Source of the DNA: Gammaproteobacteria bacterium
Lineage (GTDB): Bacteria > Pseudomonadota > Gammaproteobacteria > Steroidobacterales > Woeseiaceae
Length of the DNA stretch: 39,313 nt
Assembly: GCA_029862045.1 (NCBI GenBank)
Contig: JAOTYE010000009.1
Coordinates: forward strand, 1-39,313
Reading direction: 5' to 3'
Shown here: positions 16,374-23,496 of the stretch, one piece after another
Layout of the letters: the number at the start of each line of letters is the position of its first letter
How positions within the stretch are numbered: position 1 is the first letter of the stretch
The notes under the pieces: generated by a model
What the model saw: only the letters and a program-made list of their open reading frames with translations
What the model was told of the DNA's origin: nothing
Database searches by the model: none
Program-made: the position numbers and the translations under genes

Positions 16374-17732
16374 ATGATCGAAGCCATGCCAAATGACGTT
16401 GTAGCCGCTACGTGGGCACGGCCGTTCGAGAAACCCGACTCGATCCCTGCATCTGCCGGGGTTGTCATCATCGGCGGCGGCATCGTTGGCGTTTGCACGG
16501 CCTGGTTCCTCGCGAAGCAAGGCGTCGACGTCGTCCTGTGCGAGAAGGGCCACATTGCGGGAGAGCAGTCGGGGCGCAACTGGGGTTGGGTGAGGGTACA
16601 GGCCCGCGACACGCGCGAGATGCCGATGATCGTCGAGAGCCTGAATATCTGGCGCGGCCTGGCCGAGGAGATTTGTGAGGACGTCGGCTATACACAGACC
16701 GGCTGTCTGTTCGTGGCAAGCAGCGACGCACAGCTGGAGAGTTTCTCTGCATGGTTGAAGACGGCAGACGAATACGGGATCGATACGCGAATCATCTCGG
16801 CCGGCGAGCTGGCGCAGCATGTGCGAGGAAATGCGGTCACCTGGCGCGGTGGAATGTATACGTCGACCGACGGACGTGCCGAGCCGCACAAGGCGGCACC
16901 CGCCATCGCTCGGGCGGCCGACCGAAAAGGGGCCACGGTTCTCACGGCCTGTGCGGTTCGCGGCATAGAGACAGAAGGTGGCCACGTCTCCGCCGTCGTC
17001 ACCGAACACGGAACGATTCGGACCTCGGCAGTACTCTGCGCTGCCGGCGCATGGTCCTCGATGTTCTGCCGTTCGCTGGGCATCTCGGTGCCGCAACTCA
17101 AAGTCCGCGGCACGGTCGTACGGACCGCGCCGGGTGCAGATGTACTGGATGGCAATTTGTTCGACGAGCGTCTCGGTATCCGGCGTCGCCAGGACGGCGG
17201 TTACACGGTGGCGCACGGGACGATACTCGATCATCCGATCACACCAACAACGATTCGTTATGCATTCAAGTTCTTGCCCGCGCTGATGCAGGAGCACAAG
17301 GGTTTGCGGCTATCGATCGGCCGCGATTTTATCGACGAGTGGCGGGCTCCCAAGACCTGGGCGCTCGACGATACCTCTCCATTCGAGCAAACGAGAGTCC
17401 TCAATCCGGATCCAAATCCGCGCACAGTAAAAGGTATTCGCAAGAACATGGACACGGTATTCCCAAGTCTGGCCGGAACCGAAATCGTCGAGGCCTGGGC
17501 CGGCATGGTCGAGACGTCGCCCGATGTCGTGCCGATTATTGAAGAAGCGCAGAACATCCCGGGCTTTCATATCGCGACGGGATTCAGTGGCCACGGTTTC
17601 GGTATCGGGCCGGGTGCCGGCAAGGCGATTGCCGGGTTATTGACGGGCAAGGACACGGGGATCGATCTGACACCATTCCGCCTGAGCCGTTTTTTCGACG
17701 GCACGCCGATACAGCCGCAGTCGTCGGTCTAG
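16374..17732 (+). CDS. DAO-type FAD-dependent oxidoreductase (glycine/D-amino acid oxidase family)
   Basis: A 452-residue flavoprotein of the DAO superfamily. The FAD motif is VVIIGGGIVGVCTAWFLAKQ, followed by CEKGHIAGEQSGRNWGWVR, the 'SGRNWGW' form of the second FAD contact. The C-terminus closes with GFHIATGFSGHGFGIGPGAG. Relatives oxidise the C-N bond of glycine, sarcosine, D-amino acids or secondary amines, giving an imino acid or 2-oxo acid; the substrate here is not identifiable. It has no signal peptide. An alternative start at 16386 (MPNDVVA) is possible. It forms a two-gene unit with the upstream permease and ends 4 bases from the convergent GMC gene. Confidence 0.87.
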   Translation: MIEAMPNDVVAATWARPFEKPDSIPASAGVVIIGGGIVGVCTAWFLAKQGVDVVLCEKGHIAGEQSGRNWGWVRVQARDTREMPMIVESLNIWRGLAEEICEDVGYTQTGCLFVASSDAQLESFSAWLKTADEYGIDTRIISAGELAQHVRGNAVTWRGGMYTSTDGRAEPHKAAPAIARAADRKGATVLTACAVRGIETEGGHVSAVVTEHGTIRTSAVLCAAGAWSSMFCRSLGISVPQLKVRGTVVRTAPGADVLDGNLFDERLGIRRRQDGGYTVAHGTILDHPITPTTIRYAFKFLPALMQEHKGLRLSIGRDFIDEWRAPKTWALDDTSPFEQTRVLNPDPNPRTVKGIRKNMDTVFPSLAGTEIVEAWAGMVETSPDVVPIIEEAQNIPGFHIATGFSGHGFGIGPGAGKAIAGLLTGKDTGIDLTPFRLSRFFDGTPIQPQSSV

Positions 17733-17736
17733 CTAT

Positions 17737-19269
17737 TTACAGAGTCTTCTGCGTCATCCGCTCGGCGATATGGTCGGCCTGACGGATGGCGAGCGCGACA
17801 ATCGTCAACGTCGGATTCGCCGCGCCGCTGGTGCTGAATGTGCTGCCATCGCTGATGAACAGATTGTCGATATCATGCGTCTGGCCCCAGCGATTGGTGA
17901 CGCCATCGTCAGGGTTCGCGCTCATGCGCGCAACGCCCATGTTGTGGCAACCGACCGGAGCATCGCCGCCCCAGAAATCGGTCGCACCAAGAGATTCGAA
18001 AATACGCCGGCTCATCTCCACTGAGTGATTGCGCATCGCAATCGAGTTGGCGTGATCACGGTATTCGATGACGGGGACTGGCAGACCGTGTGTATCACGT
18101 TCCGTTGGATGCAGCGTAATACGGTTCGACGCCTGAGGCGGATCTTCACCCGTAGAGAATACGCCCGCGACATGCGTGTAGTTTTGCGGAAATACACTGT
18201 TGTCGGGTCCCCAGCCACCGACCCATGCCGACGTATTCCAGGGATCCGCCGAGATCGCCTCAATATCATAGCCGCCGGCGAAACCGCGTTCCGGTTTGTG
18301 ATATTGCTCATCATAAATAACGCCGGTCTGACGGGCGCCACGGTGGAAGTTGACCGGTTTTGGCATGACAGCAAGCGCCGCAGAAAACATATGGCGCATG
18401 TAATTGCGGCCGACCTGATCGCTCGAGTTTGCGAGGCCACCCGGAAATCTCGAGGAACTCGAGTTGAGGAGTATGCGCGATGTTTCGACGACGTTGCCGG
18501 CCACCGCCACCGCGCGTGCTTTCTGTTCGTGCAGTGTGCCGTCAGCATCCGCATAGACAACACCGGTGGCTTTGCCTTTCTTGTTGTGATTGATTCGAAC
18601 GGCCATCGTGTTCGCGCGCAACTCGAAATGTCCGGTCAGTTCGGCGGCTGGAATTTCGGTATACAAGGTCGACCATTTCGCGCCAATCGCACAACCCGTG
18701 TGACAGAAACCGATCTGCTGGCAGCCAGGACGACCGGCTCGCGCTACCGGGTTGATCGCCATGCGGGCGCTCGAAACCTTTTTGTAGCCGACGCGTTTTG
18801 CTCCGGCTGCCATGACCTTGTAATTGTTGGTCTCTGCCGATGGCGGGATATTGCCCGTGCCGGAGACGCCCATTTTGTCCTCGGCCTTTTCGTAGTAGGG
18901 CAGCAGTTCGTCGAGTGTTAACGGCCAATCAATCAGTGCGGTGCTGTCGTCGAGTTGCCCATAAGTGGAGAGCGCCCTGAATTCGTGTTCCTGGATACGC
19001 GGTGTAACCCCTGACCAGCGCATTGTGGTTCCACCCACCGTTTTGCACACCCAGACCATGTTGCCAATACGCTTATCGTGCCAGCCCATTTTGGCATCCA
19101 TGGTAGGTGGGTCGTTGACCACATCGGCAAGCGTCAGTCTTGAGCCTGCCTCCAGGCAGATAACGTCGATGCCTTTCTGCGCCAACTCGTTGGCTAGCGT
19201 TCCGCCGCCGGCGCCAGATCCGATCACGACAACAACAGACGAGTCGTCCAGTTCGTATTGTTTCGACAT
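17737..19269 (-). CDS. GMC family oxidoreductase, large FAD subunit (gluconate-2-dehydrogenase-like)
   Basis: A 510-residue GMC flavoprotein. The FAD-binding loop is VVVVIGSGAGGGTLANELAQ (Gly17, Gly19, Gly22) with CLEAGSR after it. KTVGGTTMRWSGVTPR is the GMC signature region. A Cys-containing segment, GCQQIGFCHTGC, precedes the substrate domain. The active-site His region is VGCHNMGVARM, and SGAANPTLTIVALAIRQADH closes the fold. The N-terminus lacks a signal peptide. Its start overlaps the stop of the Tat-exported small-subunit gene (TAATG), so it would be exported with that partner, as in gluconate 2-dehydrogenase-type complexes. Those oxidise sugars, sugar acids or alcohols and pass electrons to a cytochrome c. 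No cytochrome subunit adjoins, though a lipoprotein cytochrome c lies at 23.0-23.4 kb. Confidence 0.88.
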   Translation of the reverse strand: MSKQYELDDSSVVVVIGSGAGGGTLANELAQKGIDVICLEAGSRLTLADVVNDPPTMDAKMGWHDKRIGNMVWVCKTVGGTTMRWSGVTPRIQEHEFRALSTYGQLDDSTALIDWPLTLDELLPYYEKAEDKMGVSGTGNIPPSAETNNYKVMAAGAKRVGYKKVSSARMAINPVARAGRPGCQQIGFCHTGCAIGAKWSTLYTEIPAAELTGHFELRANTMAVRINHNKKGKATGVVYADADGTLHEQKARAVAVAGNVVETSRILLNSSSSRFPGGLANSSDQVGRNYMRHMFSAALAVMPKPVNFHRGARQTGVIYDEQYHKPERGFAGGYDIEAISADPWNTSAWVGGWGPDNSVFPQNYTHVAGVFSTGEDPPQASNRITLHPTERDTHGLPVPVIEYRDHANSIAMRNHSVEMSRRIFESLGATDFWGGDAPVGCHNMGVARMSANPDDGVTNRWGQTHDIDNLFISDGSTFSTSGAANPTLTIVALAIRQADHIAERMTQKTL

Positions 19270-19790
19270 TACTCTGTCTCCGGCAGCCAGTCGATGTCAT
19301 CAAAGCCGCGGAATTTGTAGCCACCGTGTTCCTTCGATGAACCGGGATAACCGATGTGCTGCCACAGGCCCGGATGGTAGTAGAGGTGAAAACGGACCGT
19401 TTCACGGATGCCTGCGAAAAACGCTTCATTCTGCAAGGCGATCATCGCCTCCAATTGCTCAGACTCGGGGAGATCGATCCAAGCCTGGTCTTGCGCTGCG
19501 TCTAACGCCTCCTCAGCAACAGCAAGAAGACCATCCGTCGCCGGATCGGCGGCGGTCGTCGCCAGTACTTCGCCAATAACTTCACCGTAGACACTGTCCG
19601 CGAGTCCATCGTGTGGAAACAACAGCTGCGCCAGACGCCCCATGACAGCGAGGTTATCGGCGTCATCTGTTGCTGCAGCCCAGGCGGCGCTGGACCTAAG
19701 GAATGAAATACCCAACGAACCCGAGGCTACACCGGAAAACGTCAATGCGGCAACGAGAAATCTGCGCCGCGTCGTCTGCTTATCGTTCAT
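19269..19790 (-). CDS. Gluconate 2-dehydrogenase subunit 3-like protein (Tat signal)
   Basis: A 173-residue protein with a twin-arginine signal, TTRRRFLVAAL, followed by a hydrophobic stretch and an Ala-rich end (SSAAWAAA). The mature part contains LAVMGRLAQLLFPHDGLADS, RETVRFHLYYHPGLWQHIGYPGS and GGYKFRGFDDIDW, the pattern of the small subunit 3 of GMC-type periplasmic dehydrogenases. It is thought to help export or mature the FAD subunit encoded directly downstream, whose ATG overlaps this gene's stop by one base. The ATG at 19790 is chosen because the Tat signal begins there. A GGAGA Shine-Dalgarno lies upstream, but sits inside a small hairpin (see 19791-19804). Confidence 0.85.
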   Translation of the reverse strand: MNDKQTTRRRFLVAALTFSGVASGSLGISFLRSSAAWAAATDDADNLAVMGRLAQLLFPHDGLADSVYGEVIGEVLATTAADPATDGLLAVAEEALDAAQDQAWIDLPESEQLEAMIALQNEAFFAGIRETVRFHLYYHPGLWQHIGYPGSSKEHGGYKFRGFDDIDWLPETE

Positions 19791-19804
19791 CGGAGGTGTC
19801 TCCG
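19791..19804 (-). promoter_or_regulatory. Hairpin covering the ribosome-binding site of the small-subunit gene
   Basis: Read on the minus strand, CGGAG-ACAC-CTCCG is a 5-bp stem with a 4-base loop that directly abuts the ATG at 19790. The left arm holds the only good Shine-Dalgarno (GGAGA), so the hairpin would hide it. Either a translational control point or a fortuitous structure. Confidence 0.4.
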
Positions 19805-19850
19805 TTATTATGGCAGCGAACAACCCGACTATAGCAGGTGTACATCGGCA

Positions 19851-21131
19851 ATGAATTTGCACGGATATCCACAGAGCTACTACACGGCAACGGCCGTTGG
19901 CATGCATGATCACCCTGCGCTCCAGGGCGCACAGCGTGCCGATGTCTGCGTCATCGGCGGAGGCTTCACAGGGTTGTCGGCGGCCTTGAATCTCGCGGAG
20001 CAGGGCATGGACGTCGTACTGCTCGAAGCCGAACGTATCGGCTTCGGCGCGTCAGGCCGCAATGGGGGACTGATCGGCAGCGGTCAACGCAAAGATGCGC
20101 TCGAGATGGAGAAGCAGTTCGGCTTCGGGAAATCGCGACAGTTCTGGGATTTTGCAGAGGCGGCGAAGACGGAAATCCGTGATCGCGTTGCGAAGCATGA
20201 TATCGCCTGCGACTTGCAGTACGGGCAGATCGAAGGCGTGCACAAAAAAAGCTACGTCGGATTTGCGGAAGAATATGCTGCAGCCCTCGCGGAACGGTAT
20301 GACTATCCTCATGCGAGGGCCCTGAGTCGCGAAGAAACACGCAGTCTCGTTGCTACCGATGATTTTCTTGAGGGTCTGTACGACAAGCAGGCGATGTCGA
20401 TTCATCCGCTCAACTATGCACTCGGTCTTGCACGGGCCGCGCGCGATGCCGGCGTGCGCATATTTGAAAGTTCCCGGGTGACCCGCTACACACGCAGCGA
20501 CCCTGCGACGGTCACAACACAAGAAGGGCAGGTCGAAGCGTCGTTCATCGTCCTCGGTTGCAACGGCTATCTCGGCAAACTCGAGCCGCGCGTCGCCGGC
20601 AAGATCATGCCGATCAATAATTTTATGATCGCAACGGAGCCTCTTGGTGAAGAATGCGCGCGACAGCTGATCGCAGATCGTATTTGCGTTCATGACACGC
20701 GCTTCGTCGTCAACTACTTCCGCACATCAGAAGATTATCGGCTGTTATTTGGTGGCGGTGAGAATTACCGTCCAGGCTTTCCGTCCGATATCGAGGCGTT
20801 CGTGCGCCCGTATATGCTCGAGCTTTTCCCGCAGCTCAGCGACGCCGGCATCGACTACGCGTGGGGCGGGACTTTGTCGGTAACGGTAAACAGGCTGCCG
20901 CACCTTGGCCGGCTGCAACCAAACCTCTTCTTTGCTCAAGGGTACTCGGGGCACGGGGTCGCAATATCGAACTTCGCGGGTAAAATCATTGCCGAGGCAA
21001 TCGCCGGCACAGCCGGTCGCTTCGATGTTATGGCGAGTTTGCCGATCCATACGTTCCCGGGAGGGACGCTCTTGCGCTACCCGGGGATGGTGCTCGGAAT
21101 GTTGTTCTTCTCATTGAGGGACAGGCTATAG
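19851..21131 (+). CDS. PuuB/OrdL-like FAD-dependent amine oxidase
   Basis: A 426-residue flavoprotein resembling gamma-glutamylputrescine oxidase (PuuB) and OrdL proteins. It starts with YPQSYYTATA, as PuuB proteins do. The FAD motif is DVCVIGGGFTGLSAALNLAE, followed by LLEAERIGFGASGRNGGLIG. The C-terminal region has WGGTLSVTVNRLPHLGRL and FFAQGYSGHGVAISNFAGKI. PuuB oxidises the amine of gamma-glutamyl-putrescine to an aldehyde plus hydrogen peroxide and ammonia; relatives act on other amines. No other Puu genes are present, so a putrescine role is not supported by context. It diverges from the GMC operon with a 60-base gap. Its C-terminal LLRYPGMVLGMLFFSLRDRL is common in this subfamily. Confidence 0.87.
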   Translation: MNLHGYPQSYYTATAVGMHDHPALQGAQRADVCVIGGGFTGLSAALNLAEQGMDVVLLEAERIGFGASGRNGGLIGSGQRKDALEMEKQFGFGKSRQFWDFAEAAKTEIRDRVAKHDIACDLQYGQIEGVHKKSYVGFAEEYAAALAERYDYPHARALSREETRSLVATDDFLEGLYDKQAMSIHPLNYALGLARAARDAGVRIFESSRVTRYTRSDPATVTTQEGQVEASFIVLGCNGYLGKLEPRVAGKIMPINNFMIATEPLGEECARQLIADRICVHDTRFVVNYFRTSEDYRLLFGGGENYRPGFPSDIEAFVRPYMLELFPQLSDAGIDYAWGGTLSVTVNRLPHLGRLQPNLFFAQGYSGHGVAISNFAGKIIAEAIAGTAGRFDVMASLPIHTFPGGTLLRYPGMVLGMLFFSLRDRL

Positions 21132-21151
21132 CAGCCCACATGACAATTCGC

Positions 21152-21196
21152 AAAAAAGAAAAGGCGACCGCACTACAGTGAGCGTGGCCGCCTTTC
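21152..21196 (-). terminator. Intrinsic terminator of the repeat-lipoprotein gene
   Basis: On the minus strand AAAGGCGGCC-A-CGC pairs with GTG-C-GGTCGCCTTT: one mismatch, GC-rich, with an 8-base loop. TTTTCTTTTTT follows. It lies just after the lipoprotein stop at 21215. The plus side lacks a T-run, so it mainly serves the minus gene, although it sits between convergent genes. Confidence 0.87.
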
Positions 21197-21214
21197 CATA
21201 CTCTGCGATGACGT

Positions 21215-22360
21215 TCAGAGATCGAGGTTCAATTTTTTGACAACCTCGATGGGTACGTAGTTGCTGCCGGCTGGCAGATTGTTGTCAATCGCAAAGGCCC
21301 TGGCGGCGCTTAACGTCTGCGCACCAATGATGCCGTCGACGCCTGCTTTGTAATAACCCTTATCAGCCAACGCGCTCTGCAAGGCCATGACATTGGATTG
21401 TGTCATGTTGGTCTCGCACATTACGCGGCGCCATTCCATGCGCTCGTCGCTGACCTTGTCGTTACGGCTCACTGTCTCATAAGCGGCTGGAATCGCGATG
21501 CGGTTCTCTTTGGCCGGGGTAACGAGCTTGGTGACCGTTACTGTGTCGTATTGAGCGGGGATCGTGATTTCACGAGTACTTGCCGGCGTTTTGACAACCG
21601 TCTTCGTTACCGTCTTGTACTCGGCGGGGATTGCGATTTCCTCGCTACGAGCCGGGCTCACCAGAACGCGCTTCTGTATCTTCTTGTACGTCGCGGGCAC
21701 TTCTATGAGGCACATGATCTCGCCAGTGTCAGTCGTCGTCTGCGACAGTACATTCGATGCTTGCGTAGCTGCCGGGCCTTTCTTCCATGCCGTATGCGCA
21801 GGTTTGTCGATGACCTGCTCCGTCACAGTCTCGTACTCTGCCGGCACTTGGGCGATCTTCGTGGATGCGGGCCGCACAAGGACCTGATCCTGCACTTCGC
21901 CGTAGACAGCCGGAATAACTTCCAGTTTCGTGGCTGCTTCCCTTACGAGTACGGTTTCCTCAACCGTCTCGTAGCGCGCCGGGACGATCTCGATACGCTC
22001 CGCAGCGTCACGCGTCAGGACTTGTTCCGATATTGATCGGTATTTCGCGGGAATCAGAACGCGTGCGTAGCATTCACCCGCTTTCGGATTTGGCGGGAAC
22101 AGGCTGGCATCACCCATCGACGTATCGGCAGACGTGCGGCTGCTGAAACGAGCCGCTTCGGCGTCAGCCAGTTCGCGATCGCGAACAGCCAACTCAGACT
22201 CCAATTGGTTGACACGACTTTGCGCCGCTTCAAATTCGACCTTTGATACCGAATCGCTACCCGCGAGTTCGCTTGAACTGTCGGCAGCCATCGTCGAACA
22301 GCCGCTGGCAATTGCTGCGCCGGCAAGAACTGCCAGCATTTTCGTTGTTTGATTATTCAT
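21215..22360 (-). CDS. Envelope lipoprotein with eight 23-residue repeats and a C-terminal peptidoglycan-binding-like domain
   Basis: A 381-residue lipoprotein with lipobox AIASGC (Cys21). Residues about 38-72 are predicted coiled coil (VNQLESELAVRDRELADAEA). The central region is a repeat with pattern (I/V)PAxYxTVxxxVLVxPAxx. IPA/VPA anchors fall at 103, 126, 149, 172, then 221, 244, 267 and 290, exactly 23 residues apart within each block of four. The two blocks are separated by an AWKKGPAATQ linker, and Cys residues lie near the block edges (Cys97, Cys217, Cys315). The last 65 residues look like a PG_binding_1 domain (NVMALQSALADKGYYKAGVD). I recall similar uncharacterised repeat proteins in other Gammaproteobacteria. 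The likely role is an outer-membrane or periplasmic link to peptidoglycan. A strong terminator follows, so it is probably monocistronic. Confidence 0.85.
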   Translation of the reverse strand: MNNQTTKMLAVLAGAAIASGCSTMAADSSSELAGSDSVSKVEFEAAQSRVNQLESELAVRDRELADAEAARFSSRTSADTSMGDASLFPPNPKAGECYARVLIPAKYRSISEQVLTRDAAERIEIVPARYETVEETVLVREAATKLEVIPAVYGEVQDQVLVRPASTKIAQVPAEYETVTEQVIDKPAHTAWKKGPAATQASNVLSQTTTDTGEIMCLIEVPATYKKIQKRVLVSPARSEEIAIPAEYKTVTKTVVKTPASTREITIPAQYDTVTVTKLVTPAKENRIAIPAAYETVSRNDKVSDERMEWRRVMCETNMTQSNVMALQSALADKGYYKAGVDGIIGAQTLSAARAFAIDNNLPAGSNYVPIEVVKKLNLDL

Positions 22361-22400
22361 ACTCTAGAACTCCAGGATGTTTCTTTCTAAACGGGCCCGG

Positions 22401-22406
22401 AGTATA
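22401..22406 (-). promoter_or_regulatory. Candidate -10 element for the repeat lipoprotein
   Basis: TATACT on the minus strand, about 40 bases before the ATG at 22360, is a good -10 match. No good -35 is seen at 17 bases; TTGAGA occurs at a 21-base distance. A GGAG-type Shine-Dalgarno (CCTGGAG) lies between it and the start. Confidence 0.35.
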
Positions 22407-22431
22407 GAGTCGAAGATGCGACGCTTATCTC

Positions 22432-22452
22432 AATGTAACAATTGTTGACATT
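22432..22452. promoter_or_regulatory. Extended palindrome upstream of the repeat lipoprotein
   Basis: A 10-bp perfect palindrome, AACAATTGTT (22437-22446), is flanked by AATGT on the left and ACATT on the right. The whole is a 20-bp dyad with a single extra G. It sits upstream of the TATACT element in the 158-base gap between two lipoprotein genes, where an activator or repressor could bind. Confidence 0.42.
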
Positions 22453-22518
22453 TGCGGCCGCTGCCAGGCGCAGACCGCCACGGCGCTTGCGACCGTATGA
22501 TTTCGGCGAGGGGTTGAG

Positions 22519-22863
22519 TCAGTCTGTCTTTGCAACAAGGTCGATGTGATCTTCGATCATTTCGAAGCCAATCACCGTGTTTGTCGCGGCATCGATGATC
22601 GCCTTGCCTTGCGTCAGACACGTCGTCGAACTGCTGGAATTCTGCTTGAAACAGACATCGGCATCGACGCTGATGGTCTGCTTGATAACAGTCCCGTCAT
22701 CCAGGCTCACGAGCAGCATGGCCTCGTGCGCTGATCCGTGAGAGACGTTGGTCGTCGCCACTTGGGTCACGAATTCAGCCGGCGCGGGGGACGGAGCGTT
22801 TACGCTGCAGGCACCTATCACAAGTGGCAGCAGTAGCAGCGGTAGTCTGGACAGACAAGTCAT
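22519..22863 (-). CDS. Small lipoprotein of unknown function
   Basis: A 114-residue protein beginning MTCLSRLPLLLLPL, with lipobox VIGAC (Cys19). The mature part is short and mostly beta-like, with VSLDDGTVIKQTISVDADVC, a Ser-rich turn (QNSSSSTTC) whose two Cys could form a disulfide, and a conserved-looking KAIIDAATNTVIGFEMIEDH. I do not recognise the family. An upstream in-frame start at 22875 is possible; the ATG at 22863 gives the better signal peptide. It is flanked on the same strand by the repeat lipoprotein and a lipoprotein cytochrome c. The spacing is over 100 bases on both sides, so it is probably transcribed alone. Confidence 0.65.
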   Translation of the reverse strand: MTCLSRLPLLLLPLVIGACSVNAPSPAPAEFVTQVATTNVSHGSAHEAMLLVSLDDGTVIKQTISVDADVCFKQNSSSSTTCLTQGKAIIDAATNTVIGFEMIEDHIDLVAKTD

Positions 22864-22923
22864 ATCGGACTCCAAGAAGTCGCTGACCCTGTTGCCCAGG
22901 GTCCAGGCGTTCCCGTCTACCGG

Positions 22924-22954
22924 CTTATATGCAGCGCTGCCAGCTTATGTTCAA
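22924..22954 (-). promoter_or_regulatory. Candidate promoter with a palindrome in its spacer, for the small lipoprotein
   Basis: On the minus strand TTGAAC (22954-22949) and TATAAG (22929-22924) resemble -35 and -10 boxes with a 19-base spacer, about 60 bases before the start at 22863. The spacer contains GCAGCGCTGC (22931-22940), a perfect 10-bp palindrome and possible operator. The long spacer lowers confidence. The rest of the 22864-23017 gap shows nothing else. Confidence 0.35.
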
Positions 22955-23017
22955 GACTAGCAACTGGCTGAGCCTTGATAGCGTGACAGATGTCTCATCT
23001 TTGGAGTGTTCGGCGAT

Positions 23018-23401
23018 TCAGTCCCGGTGAGTCTCCGGGTAGGTCAACGTCAACATGTATTCGGCAGCCCTGGTGACGTTTGCCTCGTCCAGAGCGGCGT
23101 CGCCGCCTTTCGCGGGCATGTCGCCGTGGCCGCTTTTTGCGTGTTCAAAGAGCACGGCCTCCCACAGCCACGATCGATTGTCCCAGTCCGCCTGATCGCC
23201 GGTCTTTGGCGCACCATCGAGTCCTTCGTCGTGGCAGCCGGCACATACCTCTTCATAGGCCTGTTTTCCGGACAGCCAGGTGGTTTCATCTGATGCTGTC
23301 GGCGCCGCAGCTGGCTCCATTGGCAGTGTGTCGTCCTTGCCGGTTTGTCCACAGGCAACCAGCACAAGGGCAAGCACAAGCGATACACTACGACGAACCA
23401 T
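23018..23401 (-). CDS. Lipoprotein class I cytochrome c (c5-like)
   Basis: A 127-residue monohaem cytochrome c. The N-terminal lipoprotein signal has lipobox VLVAC (Cys17), so it is membrane-anchored on the periplasmic side. A Pro/Ala-rich linker follows. The haem motif is CAGCH (Cys53, Cys56, His57) and the likely sixth ligand is Met95 in HGDMPAKGG. EGLDGAPKTGD and the closing VTRAAEYMLTLTYPE are typical of the c5 group of small cytochromes. A strong Shine-Dalgarno (GGAGGTGG) precedes the ATG. It probably carries electrons between periplasmic dehydrogenases and a terminal oxidase; the GMC enzyme encoded at 17.7-19.8 kb is one conceivable donor (inference). Confidence 0.87.
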   Translation of the reverse strand: MVRRSVSLVLALVLVACGQTGKDDTLPMEPAAAPTASDETTWLSGKQAYEEVCAGCHDEGLDGAPKTGDQADWDNRSWLWEAVLFEHAKSGHGDMPAKGGDAALDEANVTRAAEYMLTLTYPETHRD

Positions 23402-23496
23402 TGGACCACCTCCTCAGCCTACAGTATGTTACGTGCGCGGCGACGCGTGCAATCGTGGAAGCTGCCTATCAGCAACGAAGTATGGAGTAAGCAGAA

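Noticed and set aside
16320..17297. 325-codon open frame on the minus strand
   Set aside because: Antisense to the DAO-type oxidase, which has full FAD motifs; no ribosome-binding site or domain supports it.
18025..18921. 298-codon open frame on the plus strand
   Set aside because: Antisense to the GMC oxidoreductase, whose signature motifs are intact.
19851..21131. Putrescine-degradation role for the PuuB-like gene
   Set aside because: No PuuA, PuuC, PuuD or PuuP-like partner is adjacent; the family includes other amine oxidases, so the name was not transferred.
21215..22360. The 69-base periodicity as a DNA repeat element
   Set aside because: The periodicity is at protein level with diverged codons and is in frame inside a gene, so it is a protein repeat, not a mobile or CRISPR repeat.
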